Source: Phytomonas francai (taxonomy: Eukaryota > Euglenozoa > Kinetoplastea > Trypanosomatida > Trypanosomatidae). From it: a DNA stretch of 64,000 nt. Made by a program: the position numbers and the translations under genes. The stretch is taken from the NCBI GenBank assembly GCA_001766655.1, contig MJCC01000011.1, positions 278,518 to 342,517 on the forward strand. Direction: 5' to 3'. Of this stretch, positions 40,068 to 50,017 are shown in pieces. Every line of letters begins with the position of its first letter. Position 1 is the first letter of the stretch. Below the pieces are notes generated by a model. That model ran no database searches and had not been told where the DNA came from. It was given only the letters and a program-made list of their open reading frames with translations.

Positions 40068-40826
40068 ATGGAGTTGGGCCAATCGAAGCGTCCAAGATCA
40101 GAGGTCGCACCGTTTAATGATCTTGAACCTCGGAAGAAGTGCACAGTCTGCTGCGGTCTTCGCTGTGCCGCATTCACTGGATGCCCCATATTTTTATTCA
40201 CTTTAGCCTGCAACTCTATTATTCTGGGAGGGAGGCCTACGGAGGGACGTGGCTTTCTAGGCTTATGTGACCGCAATCTCTTTATTGCCTTACCTCTTGC
40301 AGCTGTCACTTTCACGCATCATTTCATTCTTTCAGAGTCGCTATGGAGCAAGAATCGTAAAACTGTGTGGGAAGTCAACTGGCAATCGATGTTTACAAAT
40401 ATAACGCTGTGGACAGTAGGCACGACGATCTGTACATTGCTTTCGCGTAAGCTCCTGCCTGCTCGCAGTCGCACTTATCGTATGTTGATGTGGGACTACT
40501 ATCGTACCCGCCGAGGGTGTGCCAATCCATGGTGTCCGAGTCTTTATGGGCGCATTAGCGCTGACCTGGACTGGTACAACATCTTCTGGACGCTCAGCTT
40601 CTACCACATTGTTTGGGCCATGTTCGCCATTATGTTAGAAAAACAAATGGGCGCCCAATATGCAATGTTTTTTCGTGACTGGAGGTACAGTAAATGGTGT
40701 TCACCGCGGTGGCGTGAATGGCGTGAGTTAGAAGTGCTTTCCAATGTGCAGACCGAACATAAAGTGGCAAGCTGGCGCTGGGGATCTTTTCTGACAAATA
40801 ATAAGTGGCACACACGGGCTCAGTAA
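40068..40826 (+). CDS. Multispanning membrane protein of unknown function
   Basis: 252 aa with a basic, Cys-containing N-terminus (KKCTVCCGLRCAAF) and three or four hydrophobic stretches: GCPIFLFTLACNSIILG, LFIALPLAAVTFTHHFIL, FTNITLWTVGTTICTLL and FWTLSFYHIVWAMFAIML. The loops and C-terminus are rich in Trp, Arg and Tyr. There is no signal peptide. Codon use and the clean ATG support a real gene. I do not recognise a family; a mitochondrial inner-membrane or ER protein would fit the small size, basic loops and topology, but that is a guess. Confidence 0.75.
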   Translation: MELGQSKRPRSEVAPFNDLEPRKKCTVCCGLRCAAFTGCPIFLFTLACNSIILGGRPTEGRGFLGLCDRNLFIALPLAAVTFTHHFILSESLWSKNRKTVWEVNWQSMFTNITLWTVGTTICTLLSRKLLPARSRTYRMLMWDYYRTRRGCANPWCPSLYGRISADLDWYNIFWTLSFYHIVWAMFAIMLEKQMGAQYAMFFRDWRYSKWCSPRWREWRELEVLSNVQTEHKVASWRWGSFLTNNKWHTRAQ

Positions 40827-41272
40827 AAGGAAGACTATGGTTTGTGCCACCTTTTGGAGGGCAAGAAAATGCTCAACAATCATAGTACAGGAATAAACTC
40901 AGAAGACTGAGATACTCCTGAGCCTAGTGCCGATAGGAACTACCTTTGGTGCATTTAAGCCACACCTATTTAGGTGAGAGGCGAAATAGGAAACACATAT
41001 TTCGTTTTATTCTTCTTTTAATGTTCTCTGCATGTTTTTTTTCTTTTCTTTTAAATAGTTCCTCTTATTATTATTATTTTCCTAAAATTTGGCTTCATGT
41101 TTAGTTAGTCGGTTCGATATCACCAAACGTGTGATACTAGCACATGAACTTGCATTTTCTTTTACGACTGTTTTTTTTTTTTAAAAAAGGGCACATAGTG
41201 GAGTTACATCAGTGACTGCAATTTCAATAAAGCAAGACATTTTTTTGACGATATATAAGCATAAAAAGGAAC
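40827..41272. other. Intergenic spacer, 446 bp
   Basis: AT-rich with a T13 run at about 41171-41183 shortly before SRP72; the first AG after it (in the A-rich stretch near 41189) is a plausible acceptor. No gene was recognised. Confidence 0.45.
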
Positions 41273-43393
41273 ATGACTGAGATTGAAAAGCTTGAAAAAA
41301 GTCTTATTAGCCTTGTGCACGAAGGGGCTGAGACGATCAAGGTTATCAACTCTGCAGAGCGTCTTCTTTCTCTGAGCTCGAACCATGTTGTGGCTCTTAG
41401 GTGTAAAGTTGTCTGCTGCATGTTTAACGAGAAGTTTGGGACCGCCTTAACTCTTCTAGATCAATTGGATGACGCGAGAAGGAATCGCAACGGGCGCACA
41501 GTGGCCTTGCCGGAGTTGGTCTTTCAGCGCTGCTACTGCCTGTATCGCATGCGGCGATACGCAGAGGCGAAGCAGGTTTTGGAGGACTCCAAAGATGACT
41601 TGGGTGATCACATTCCCTCTCTACATCTCCTTGCGCAGCTGTTCTACAATCTAGGGAACCCCCAAGCTGCGGCTGCGGTGTACGAATCATTGCTTCATAA
41701 AAAGGCTTATCGTGATTCTCAAGAAAAGTTAGAATTCCTCACTAACTACACCGCCGCGCTCTCCGCCTTCAAGGCGGAGAAGGCTGTTAGTGTAGTGCGG
41801 GACGCCGATGTGCGCGGGAGCGACCTGGCTTACAACGCAGCGACAGCTTACATTGAGGCTCAGGAATATGACGCCGCCTTCGCCGCACTCCAGCAAGCTG
41901 AATCTCTCTGTGTGAAGGATCAACACCTAAAGAGTAGTATCAAAACTCTAGACGAAGCCCTCGCGCTCACCGCGGAGGAGCAAGATATGCTCCTTGGCAG
42001 CGACCTAGGCACGACGAACCCAACCCCCGAACGCCGTTTCTTCAACAGTGTGGCGAATATTTGGGTACAAATGGCCTTCGTCCATCACGCCCAACGCCGC
42101 CAGAGCGATGCCGTGCGCATCCTGGCGCTTATTATCCGCTGCCGACCGTCCTCGTCGGTGGCGGCGGCCCTCGCGGCGGTAAACTGGGCGGCCATCCATC
42201 GGCACGGCAGTTTTGCGGACACCTCCCGGAAGCTGCGTGGCGCCGAGCATGGGAAGGTGGCAAGCCGGCTCACGTCGAGGCAGCTCCTCGCGGTGCACTA
42301 CAACACCGCCCTTCTCCACTTCCACACGTTCGGCGTGAATGGGTGCCGGAGACTAGTGGAGCGCCTCGCGCGGAATTACCCCGGCCATCCCCTTGCGCGC
42401 TCCCTCAAGCTCGCGGTGGCGGCGCAGGGGAATAAAAAAAAGAGGCTCCCGGTCGAGTCCCTCGTCCAGGAGTACCTGTCCGGCCCGACCGCCGATCCCG
42501 AGACCACGAAATCGATCGTGGTCGCGACCAACAACGCCATGGCCCTCATTGCCGCGCAAATTTTCCTCGACCACGGCGACCTGGCGGGCGCCCTGGCGAG
42601 GCTGCAGTACCCGGCCGTGGCCGAGCTCGCGGGCTCGCCGGCAGGGGTGATCACCCGCGTGGAGTGGTCGGCCCAACTTGGCGATCTTTCCGCCGGGCTC
42701 GCATTGCTGCGTGGGGCACTTGAGACCTCCTCGGCGTCCCGCGCGCGCGCGAAGCCCTTGCTGATTCGCGCATTGGACCTCCTTGACGCAGTCCCGCGAC
42801 AGAGTCCGGCTCCTGGGTCCGTTTATGAAGCGATTGCACGGTTTCTAGAAGCGATGCTGAAGGACACGTCTTTGGGTCTTGAAAAGGACAGGGAATTGGC
42901 GGTTTTGTTGGTCAAGTATCTTTTACAATACGACGTGACCGCGGCGAGGAAGAAAATGGAGGCGTTTGAGAAAACCTTTTCTCTAGCTTCTTCAGTTGGC
43001 GCACCTCGCAGAGTAGACATCCAGGGTATTGAGAGAAAGCTTCCAAGTCGAGAAGCACTGGAGAGGCTTGGGTATCGCCGTGCTACGGCAGGCTTTGAAG
43101 TTGATCCGCTACAGCAGTTATCATCTAACGTGGATGAAAATACCCCAGACCAGGGCCACACATCGCGGCAAAGAAATCGCAAGCGGCGAATTCGCCGCCC
43201 CGCAAGGGATATGAGTGGCAGGCCTGATCCAGAGCGTTGGATTCCCATGTCTATGCGTTCCTACATCAGGGATTTACCTAAGCGTCGGAAGAAGGAGTTG
43301 AAACGGTTGAGGGCGTTGGAGCAGGAACAGATAAAGCGTCGTGTGGCGGAAAAGAAGAAGGCGGGTGTGGGTGCAGCCTCTAAAGAATCGTAA
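41273..43393 (+). CDS. SRP72: Signal recognition particle subunit SRP72
   Basis: 706 aa. The N-terminal ~550 residues are helical-repeat (TPR-like): FQRCYCLYRMRRYAEAKQVL, LHLLAQLFYNLGNPQAAAAV and AALQQAESLC are typical repeat units. Near the C-terminus the RNA-binding SRP72 motif is clear: PDPERWIPMSMRSYIRD, followed by a Lys/Arg-rich tail, as in human and yeast SRP72. It binds 7SL RNA and SRP68 and takes part in cotranslational targeting to the ER. The middle third (about 42,050-42,800) has much higher GC than the ends. The length is close to that of human SRP72 (671 aa). The start is the first ATG. Confidence 0.92.
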   Translation: MTEIEKLEKSLISLVHEGAETIKVINSAERLLSLSSNHVVALRCKVVCCMFNEKFGTALTLLDQLDDARRNRNGRTVALPELVFQRCYCLYRMRRYAEAKQVLEDSKDDLGDHIPSLHLLAQLFYNLGNPQAAAAVYESLLHKKAYRDSQEKLEFLTNYTAALSAFKAEKAVSVVRDADVRGSDLAYNAATAYIEAQEYDAAFAALQQAESLCVKDQHLKSSIKTLDEALALTAEEQDMLLGSDLGTTNPTPERRFFNSVANIWVQMAFVHHAQRRQSDAVRILALIIRCRPSSSVAAALAAVNWAAIHRHGSFADTSRKLRGAEHGKVASRLTSRQLLAVHYNTALLHFHTFGVNGCRRLVERLARNYPGHPLARSLKLAVAAQGNKKKRLPVESLVQEYLSGPTADPETTKSIVVATNNAMALIAAQIFLDHGDLAGALARLQYPAVAELAGSPAGVITRVEWSAQLGDLSAGLALLRGALETSSASRARAKPLLIRALDLLDAVPRQSPAPGSVYEAIARFLEAMLKDTSLGLEKDRELAVLLVKYLLQYDVTAARKKMEAFEKTFSLASSVGAPRRVDIQGIERKLPSREALERLGYRRATAGFEVDPLQQLSSNVDENTPDQGHTSRQRNRKRRIRRPARDMSGRPDPERWIPMSMRSYIRDLPKRRKKELKRLRALEQEQIKRRVAEKKKAGVGAASKES

Positions 43394-43714
43394 GCCAGAT
43401 GGAATCACTGGTAGAAATCTCAATATAGGGATAAAGGGACATGCTATCGACAAATTTAATTTTTAATTAGGGGAAGCTGTGTTTGTGCCTAAGATAAACC
43501 TAACCGTGTGTTTTCTCGTGCATGAGAAATTCTTTCTCGAAGGAATGCATTGGTGATCCGCTTATAGTTTTACCCCCTGAAGAGGAGGTGGGGGTGGGGG
43601 TGGCGTAGTAGCCGAGTATTAGTGATAAACAGTGTGAGCATGATTAACCAGGTGTGCATAACTTTTGAGCTGTTTGGACTCTATTGTCTTACCAAAACAA
43701 GGATTAAATTAACT

Positions 43715-43745
<31 letters not shown>

Positions 43746-43883
43746 CAACCACTTAGGACAAGGGTTTTTTTCTGTTTGCCAACTCCTTTTCGACATTTCT
43801 ATCTGTTTGAACAGGAAACTATTTATTGTTTGATTGCTACTTTGAAGCACATTAAGTACATAGGCTAAAGCGGAAAAGGTCTC
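43394..43883. other. Intergenic spacer with (AT)13
   Basis: An (AT)n run lies at 43719-43745. A pyrimidine-rich region then leads to AG at 43813-43814, the likely acceptor of the ABCF gene. A short G-rich tract (about 43585-43604) is also present. Confidence 0.55.
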
Positions 43884-45674
43884 ATGGGAAAGCCAAAGTA
43901 TCTTAAGAAAAAACAAGAGGCTGCGGCGGTCTCTGAACAGCACATAAGTAACGAAAGCAAGAATGGTGCCGGCAAGACTGGAACCGAAGAGGAGCTGAAA
44001 TCGTCTGGAGCAATGGTTTCTTTTGCAAATCCTACTTATCGGCAAGGCGTCAACGACATTCTGGTGGAGAAAATCGATCTCAGTTATCAAAACACTCCTC
44101 TTCTTGAAAATGCTGTCCTCAATCTAGTGAATGGGCATCGTTACGGCCTTGTAGGGCCCAATGGCTGCGGCAAGTCAACCTTACTCCGAGCGTTGGGTTT
44201 CCACGAGATCCCTTTCCCATCTCATGTCAACCGATACTTTGTTTCGCACGAAGTGGAGGCGTCGGACATAACCGCACTCGATGCGGTGCTATCGGTTGAC
44301 AAGGAACGTGAGGAGCTGGAATCGGAGATGGAGGAGTTGGTGGTTGCCGATCAAGAGGATGCCCAGGTCTCGACTCGTCTAGATGAAATTTATAGACGGC
44401 TCGACGAGCTTGATGCAAGCACTGCAGAAAGCCGCGCGGGGAAAATTTTGTTTGGTCTTGGATTCACACCAGAGATGCAGAGGCGTCCGACCAAATCATT
44501 TTCGGGTGGCTGGCGTATGCGCATCTCTTTGGCACAGGCTCTCTTTATTAACCCCACGGTATTGCTGTTAGACGAGCCCACAAACCACTTAGATATCGAG
44601 GCCGTAGTTTGGCTGGAGAGCTATCTGAGTAAGTTTAATAAGATTCTTTTGATGGTTTCGCACTCACAGGACTTTATGAACAACGTGTGCACCAAGATAT
44701 GCCACATGCACCTCAAGCAACTCACCTACTACGATGGCAACTACGACCAGTATTCTATTACTCGTCTTGAGAAAGAAAGTAACCAGATGAAGAAATATCA
44801 GTGGGAGCAAAATCAAATCAAGAATATGAAAGAATACATCGCTCGTTTTGGTCATGGGAGTGCGAAGCTCGCACGTCAAGCACAATCCAAGGAAAAGACG
44901 CTGGCCAAGATGACCCGTGGTGGGCTCACCGATGCGGTTGTGAAGGATCGACAGATCAACTTTGAGTTTCCCTGCGCTGGGTACCTGCCGCCGCCGATGC
45001 TGCAGTTTAGAGAAGTTTCCTTCAACTACCCTGGCCGCGAGCCGCTTTTCAAGAATCTCGACATCGGCGTCGACATGGAGTCCCGGATCTGCCTTGTGGG
45101 GCCTAACGGCGCGGGCAAGACAACCCTGACGAAGCTGATGTGCCGTGAACTGGAGCCGACGAGTGGCTATGTTTCGAAAAACGCGCACTGCGTGATGGCC
45201 CGCTTTCATCAGCACTTTGTCGACCAAATCGACATGGAGCTGACGCCGTTGGAGTGGATGGGCCGGGAGTACCCGGCCGTCACCGAGTTGTCGATCCTGC
45301 GCGGCTCTCTCGGCAAGTTTGGCATCTCTGGCAAAAGTCAAATGACGCCGATGAAGACGCTCTCGGATGGACAGAAGTCGCGTGTGGTGCTGGCGTGGAT
45401 GGCGTTTAAGCAGCCCCATTTCATGATTTTAGATGAGCCCACAAATCATCTCGATATTGAGTCCATTGATGCTCTGGCGGATGCGATCAACGAGTTTGAG
45501 GGTGCTGTGGTTGTAGTCTCGCACGATTTGCGTCTTATCGCACAAATCGCAGACGAGATTTGGATTGTAGATAAGGGTCAGGCAAAGCGGTTTGAAGGTG
45601 ATATTGCTGATTATAAAGAGCATGTGCAGAAAGAGGTTATTCGCATGGTACAAGACTATGCGTCAAAGTTTTAA
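43884..45674 (+). CDS. ABCF2: ABC subfamily F ATPase, ABCF2/ARB1-type
   Basis: 596 aa, two ABC cassettes and no membrane helices. Walker A: GPNGCGKST (about residue 91) and GPNGAGKTT (about 406). Signatures: SFSGGWRMRISLAQAL and TLSDGQKSRVVLAW. Walker B: LLLDEPTNHLDIEAVVWLE and MILDEPTNHLDIESIDAL. A charged linker with an ARFGHGSAKLARQAQSKEK helix separates the cassettes. Length, N-terminal MGKPKYLKKKQ lysine-rich start and linker match ARB1/ABCF2, which acts in ribosome biogenesis and translation. All ATP-binding motifs look intact. Next genes are unrelated. Confidence 0.94.
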   Translation: MGKPKYLKKKQEAAAVSEQHISNESKNGAGKTGTEEELKSSGAMVSFANPTYRQGVNDILVEKIDLSYQNTPLLENAVLNLVNGHRYGLVGPNGCGKSTLLRALGFHEIPFPSHVNRYFVSHEVEASDITALDAVLSVDKEREELESEMEELVVADQEDAQVSTRLDEIYRRLDELDASTAESRAGKILFGLGFTPEMQRRPTKSFSGGWRMRISLAQALFINPTVLLLDEPTNHLDIEAVVWLESYLSKFNKILLMVSHSQDFMNNVCTKICHMHLKQLTYYDGNYDQYSITRLEKESNQMKKYQWEQNQIKNMKEYIARFGHGSAKLARQAQSKEKTLAKMTRGGLTDAVVKDRQINFEFPCAGYLPPPMLQFREVSFNYPGREPLFKNLDIGVDMESRICLVGPNGAGKTTLTKLMCRELEPTSGYVSKNAHCVMARFHQHFVDQIDMELTPLEWMGREYPAVTELSILRGSLGKFGISGKSQMTPMKTLSDGQKSRVVLAWMAFKQPHFMILDEPTNHLDIESIDALADAINEFEGAVVVVSHDLRLIAQIADEIWIVDKGQAKRFEGDIADYKEHVQKEVIRMVQDYASKF

Positions 45675-46268
45675 TTCGGCCTGGTTGGATGGTTTTTATT
45701 ATTATTATATATAAATACTTATCCCACTATCTTCTTTTCTACGTAAATATTATTCATATGTATACATATGAATAGGAACAACAATTTCGCCTCAGGTGTA
45801 GTGGGAAAGAATCAAAGGAAGGCATTGCATATACTTGACGTTTAAGCAGCTATGCTAGGTCTCCAATAATATTAATAATATAAATTAAAATGATAATAAT
45901 AATAATAATATTTTAGTGATGCAGGGAACAGAAGATTATAAATTTGGCAAACTCAATTGCATGTTGAGAGGCCTAATGCGACTTGAACATTGTAAGGGTG
46001 ACAGAAACAGTGAGACCCAATGCTATGATAAAACCATGTTGGCCATCTATACCGGATGGAGCGGAAAGGAGCGGTTCAGATCGCACCTCTATACTTTGAT
46101 AAATAATGTGTGGTGAGATGCGACACACTGGTATATCCCAAACTTTTTTCTTTTTAAAATCCCTTTTCTTACCATTTATCTGCAACAAAGTTTTACACGC
46201 GCATCAACTTTCGTCTCCAAATCCAGATTTAAAGCTTCGCTTAACTCCATCCTCGCATCGACTAAAAC
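45675..46268. other. Intergenic spacer with 24-bp palindrome and AAT repeats
   Basis: A perfect 24-bp palindrome lies at 45751-45774 and an AAT/TAA-rich run at about 45867-45913. T-rich tracts then precede AG at 46189-46190, a likely acceptor for histone H4. A 66-codon frame at 45916 is not supported. Confidence 0.55.
45751..45774. repeat. Perfect 24-bp palindrome
   Basis: Each 12-base half (TATTCATATGTA) is the exact reverse complement of the other half, with no spacer. It lies about 80 bp after the ABCF stop, presumably in its 3' UTR or in discarded intergenic RNA. It could form a hairpin or cruciform, or be chance in AT-rich DNA. Confidence 0.9.
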
Positions 46269-46571
46269 ATGGCCAAGGGAAAGAAGTCTGCTGACGCCAA
46301 GGGGAGCCAGAAGCGCCAGAAGAAGGTCCTTCGGGATAACATTCGCGGCATCACCCGCGGCTCCATCCGTCGCCTCGCCCGCCGGGGTGGGGTGAAGCGC
46401 ATCTCGAGCGAAATCTACGAGGAGGTGCGTCGTGTGTTGAAGGGTTTCGTGGAGGGCGTCGTGCGGGATGCCACCTCCTACACCGAGTACGGCCACCGCC
46501 GCACGGTCACCGCGTCCGACGTCGTGAACGCCCTGCGCAAGCGCGGCCATATCCTCTACGGCTACGCGTAA
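46269..46571 (+). CDS. H4: Histone H4
   Basis: 100 aa. The whole protein is an H4: [20 protein letters not shown] tail, [38 protein letters not shown], and [20 protein letters not shown] at the end. The tail has the trypanosomatid AKGKK start in place of the SGRGK of animals and plants. It is an intronless single copy here; neighbours are not histones. Codons are strongly GC-ending, unlike the flanking AT-rich DNA, in line with high expression. Distinguishing main H4 from the variant H4.V needs comparison with the species' other H4 copies. The start is the first ATG after the acceptor at 46189-46190. Confidence 0.97.
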   Translation: MAKGKKSADAKGSQKRQKKVLRDNIRGITRGSIRRLARRGGVKRISSEIYEEVRRVLKGFVEGVVRDATSYTEYGHRRTVTASDVVNALRKRGHILYGYA

Positions 46572-47172
46572 GCTTTAAGGACGAAGTGATTCCGCTTAGC
46601 ATAGAAAAAAAAAAAGGAAAAGAAAAAAGGGTTCCCCTCTTCTTTGGAGAGGTGAGCGCATTATTTTCTCTTTTTTTTTTTCCCCCTTAGGGAAGGGGTG
46701 GGGGAATGTGCTAAACTTTTATAGAATTTTTGTTTTTATTTAATTATATTTTAATTTACTCTGTTTGTCTAAAGACTCTGGTCAATTTTTAGAAAAGAAA
46801 ATCTACATCCTCGCGTGTGAGCTGTTTTCTTTATTATCGCATGAAGACATTCTGTCAGGGATGGTGATCTGCGTTTTCTTAAAACACTTTCAAAATCTCT
46901 TATTCCTTGGGTTTTCTTTTTTGAATTCTATTTTTTGTACTAGAATTTTTTCCTTGTTTTGTTACCTGTCTCGAGTAACATCGATCTATCTATATCTGTC
47001 GAAGAGAATAAAGCAAAACAAGATAGATTTTTGTATACCGTCGACTATTGCTATTTTTACATTTTTGATCAGGTTACCTTCAATAGATTTTTTACTAGGT
47101 ATCTTATCCCCTCCCCTTAAAATAAGGGTCCTTGCTTCTATTTTTTTTTTTTTTGGTGCTCTTTCCTTTCTC
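46572..47172. other. T-rich spacer, possibly part of the VPS53 coding frame
   Basis: The VPS53 frame stays open upstream to 46765, and an in-frame ATG lies at 46861. The translation is hydrophobic and T-rich and looks like UTR. T/C tracts with following AG occur at about 46671-46690 and 46946-46975. Confidence 0.5.
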
Positions 47173-47178
47173 ATGCAG
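47141..47178 (+). promoter_or_regulatory. Splice-acceptor-like tract overlapping the VPS53 start codon
   Basis: A T14 run and a second pyrimidine tract lead to TCATGCAG. The AG at 47177-47178 is the first after the tract but lies inside the codon after ATG 47173, so using it would remove that ATG. Confidence 0.45.
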
Positions 47179-49482
47179 GTTAAATTTATCCCTGCGGTAG
47201 AGAAGGCGATTGCGGAGGTTTTTCCACCACGGGACACCTTTGATTGTGCCGATTTTGATCCCATTGAATACCTTAATAATCGCTTTCCCGATGAATCGAG
47301 CCTCTCAGACCTGCCAACATTTTATGAAGAAACGAAAACGCATCTCCGGAAGGCTGAAAATGAATTGTTGAAGGCAGTGGAGGCGCAGACCGTGGATGGG
47401 ATGGACACGGAGAAGGATCTACAAAACGCCCGAACCGCCGTCGCGGAGCTCTACGAACGCGTCACCGACATCAAATCGAAGGCGACAAAGAGCGAGCTTA
47501 CCGTAAAAGGTATGTGCGAGCATATTTCTGCGTTGGATATCGCGAAAAAAAATTTATCGGCGAGCATCCACACGCTCCGATCGGTACAGCTGTGGATGCT
47601 GCAGATTCAGACGCTCGCATTGTCGTTTGAGCGTCGAAAGTACGCGCCCTGCCGGGATGCGCTGGAAGAGGCGCAAAGGTATGCCGCACAGTTCGCTTCC
47701 ATGAAGGATATCCCTAAGGTCAAGGAGCTCAATGACAAGCAGACTCAGCTATGCCAGCGAATCGAATACTATATTCGAAATACCATTTTTGATGATATTA
47801 GTCCCGAAAATTTGAATAAGGAGATTACGGCGCAAATTTGCATGATTGTGGACTTGATGGGGCCCGACAGCGTCAAAAAAATTCGAGATCGATTCATCGA
47901 AAAGTCGCTCGAAGCGTACATCCTGCGCTTCAAGCGTGGCACCGAGGATTCAAGGCTTGAGCGCACGGAGCGACGCTACGTCTACATCCGGACTCTCTTG
48001 GAGAAATACGATGGTGTTTTCAAACAGGTATTTCCGCAGCACTGGTGCGTACCACAGGAGTTGTGCGTCACGTTTTGCCTGCGCACAAAGCAAGAGTTAG
48101 ACCACCTTCTACAAGACGCCGGCGGGAACATCGACGTGGTGGTGCTGATGTATCTTTTACAGAAAACCATTGATATCGAGCGGGACATGACGCAAATGAT
48201 GGCCTGGAGGGAGGATTTTCCGGGAAGGCATGAGCTTCCTGTGTACCGATACAATGGTCTTATTTTGCTAGCTTTTAGGGATCATATTGGTATTTTTGTG
48301 GAAAATGAGGATAAACTGATGCGCGAGGCACTCTCTCAGCCCCTTGTTGGTGAGGGTGAGAACGTATGCGTGGGATGGAACGGGGAGGAGGATATCCGAC
48401 AAGGGACGGTGCTCCCGCTTGCAGATGATCTTTTTGTATTTATTAAAGAGAGCCTCAAGCGGACGCTTCGCATTGCACAACAGGATGTACTTGTCGACAT
48501 GGCAAAAGTGTGGCGCAAACACCTTATTGGCTTCTCTAGGATGATTATGACGGTCCTCACAAGCCCGAGTGTGAGCCCACTTGATGTGCGCCGCACATGT
48601 ATTATTCTTAACACAGCTGATCTCTGTCAATCTACTTGCAAGGGTCTCGGCGAGGAAGTCTGTGCTCGCAGCGAGGTGCCAGCAAGTGAGGTCGCCTTTG
48701 AAAAAGTTGTCACTGCTTTTTATGACCTCTATAATAAGTCAATTAAAGCTATTGTGTTGGGCTTAGAGCTTAATCTGACGCCTTTGCTGAATGAATACGC
48801 AAATGGGGCCTTCATCGAGGGTTGGACCGACAGCGAGTCTGGGGCGCAGGACGAGTCCAAGTTAATACGTTCCCTGACAACCATCCTTCATGAGCTTGTG
48901 CTGAGCTGCGCGGTCGTGCTGCCAACGAGGATTCTTCGATTCCTTCTCGACAAGGTTGCTGTGAGAATAATTCCGCGATACACTAGCACTTTATTTCGAT
49001 TAAAGCTCCTGACAAACGAGGCGGTAGGGGCTATGCGTGTAGACTCCGCGGCCCTTGAGAAAACCTTTTTGCAGCTTCCTAACTACAACGACCCCCAACG
49101 TTTTCAAGCTAACACGTTGTCTGGCTATATGAAGTTGGTACGGCGTGAGTTTGATGAGCTGAATCGAGCTCTTCGGATTTTGCAGGTGGATGTGTTTAGT
49201 GAGGCCTTTCTCGAAGTATACTATGAGGTCACTTTACCAGAGGATCGCTCTATTCAGAACTTTGTGCGCTTGGTGGAGTTGAAAGGACGCAAACGGGATG
49301 AGGTGCGGCCCTGGATCGCTTGCTTGTCAAAGCGTGGAGTTGTAGAGGCAACCAAGCGGGATTCCCTGTGCAAGGGCTCGTTTCCTCTAGCCATGGGTAC
49401 GACATCGAGTGCAGTAAACGAAGGTAGTAGTACAGAGGCACGCAATGAGGGGGGGCTCAGTTTGGGTATGCTATTTTCGTGA
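47173..49482 (+). CDS. VPS53: GARP/EARP tethering complex subunit VPS53
   Basis: 769 aa from ATG 47173. Near the N-terminus VFPPRDTFDCADFDPIEYLN matches the start of VPS53 proteins. Segments such as RRYVYIRTLLEKYDGVFKQV, FPQHWCVPQELCVTFC and, near the end, NFVRLVELKGRKRDEVRP are family-typical. VPS53 with VPS51, 52 and 54 (GARP) tethers endosome-derived vesicles at the trans-Golgi network. The start is uncertain: it sits in a splice-acceptor-like tract, and an in-frame ATG at 46861 would add 104 hydrophobic residues. The final third (from 49095) is repeated exactly after the 10-N gap, most likely an assembly artefact. Confidence 0.88.
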   Translation: MQVKFIPAVEKAIAEVFPPRDTFDCADFDPIEYLNNRFPDESSLSDLPTFYEETKTHLRKAENELLKAVEAQTVDGMDTEKDLQNARTAVAELYERVTDIKSKATKSELTVKGMCEHISALDIAKKNLSASIHTLRSVQLWMLQIQTLALSFERRKYAPCRDALEEAQRYAAQFASMKDIPKVKELNDKQTQLCQRIEYYIRNTIFDDISPENLNKEITAQICMIVDLMGPDSVKKIRDRFIEKSLEAYILRFKRGTEDSRLERTERRYVYIRTLLEKYDGVFKQVFPQHWCVPQELCVTFCLRTKQELDHLLQDAGGNIDVVVLMYLLQKTIDIERDMTQMMAWREDFPGRHELPVYRYNGLILLAFRDHIGIFVENEDKLMREALSQPLVGEGENVCVGWNGEEDIRQGTVLPLADDLFVFIKESLKRTLRIAQQDVLVDMAKVWRKHLIGFSRMIMTVLTSPSVSPLDVRRTCIILNTADLCQSTCKGLGEEVCARSEVPASEVAFEKVVTAFYDLYNKSIKAIVLGLELNLTPLLNEYANGAFIEGWTDSESGAQDESKLIRSLTTILHELVLSCAVVLPTRILRFLLDKVAVRIIPRYTSTLFRLKLLTNEAVGAMRVDSAALEKTFLQLPNYNDPQRFQANTLSGYMKLVRREFDELNRALRILQVDVFSEAFLEVYYEVTLPEDRSIQNFVRLVELKGRKRDEVRPWIACLSKRGVVEATKRDSLCKGSFPLAMGTTSSAVNEGSSTEARNEGGLSLGMLFS

Positions 49483-50007
49483 GACGCCGCAGCGGGTAGC
49501 AAGGGCATCTGTTAACTGTTCGGCAAAAATTTCATCCAGGTCGCGCGGGGATAATAATGGGTCCCCTTCGGTACATGCAGCTAGCGCGATGGGCGATAAC
49601 AGTAGTCGTCCTGCAATGCGGCCTTCTTCAGCACGATGGGATGCTAGTGTAAATGGAACAGAAGAAAGTTTTGGTGCACGCGTCGCTAACGCCGCCCGCA
49701 CTACAGCTACTACAATCAACTTCCTCAATAAATTTAAGAAAACAGATCCCAGAGATTTGCTGTTCCTTCCATTCTTTTTGGTCCTATAGCGCGAGACTCT
49801 CTCTCTTTTTTTTTCTTTTTCTAGCCTTCGTGACTTTGCTTTGACTTGCCTCTTTCTTGTCTTGAGATAGATCACAAAAATATCATGGCCTATTTTGTCC
49901 TTTTGTCTTTTATGTGTGCTGTTGACTTCCTCACATTTTTTAAAAACCCATTCTCTACACTGTACATTAGATCTACTGCTGGTAGCTAATTACATTTTTT
50001 TTTTTTT
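49095..50007 (+). repeat. 913-bp direct repeat, copy 1 (VPS53 3' end plus UTR)
   Basis: The copy starts inside VPS53, includes its stop codon and about 525 bp of non-coding sequence, and ends in T13 immediately before the N gap. By eye it is identical to 50018-50930 at an offset of 923 bp. Small frames inside the non-coding part on both strands are unsupported. Confidence 0.92.
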
Positions 50008-50017
50008 NNNNNNNNNN
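50008..50017. other. Assembly gap (10 N)
   Basis: Ten N between two identical 913-bp sequences. This is what results when two contig ends that truly overlap are placed end to end with a minimal gap. Confidence 0.98.

Noticed and set aside
46572..47172. Hydrophobic 104-136 residue N-terminal extension of VPS53 as a certain part of the protein
   Set aside because: The translation reflects T-rich spacer DNA and VPS53 proteins have no such domain; kept only as a finding about start choice.
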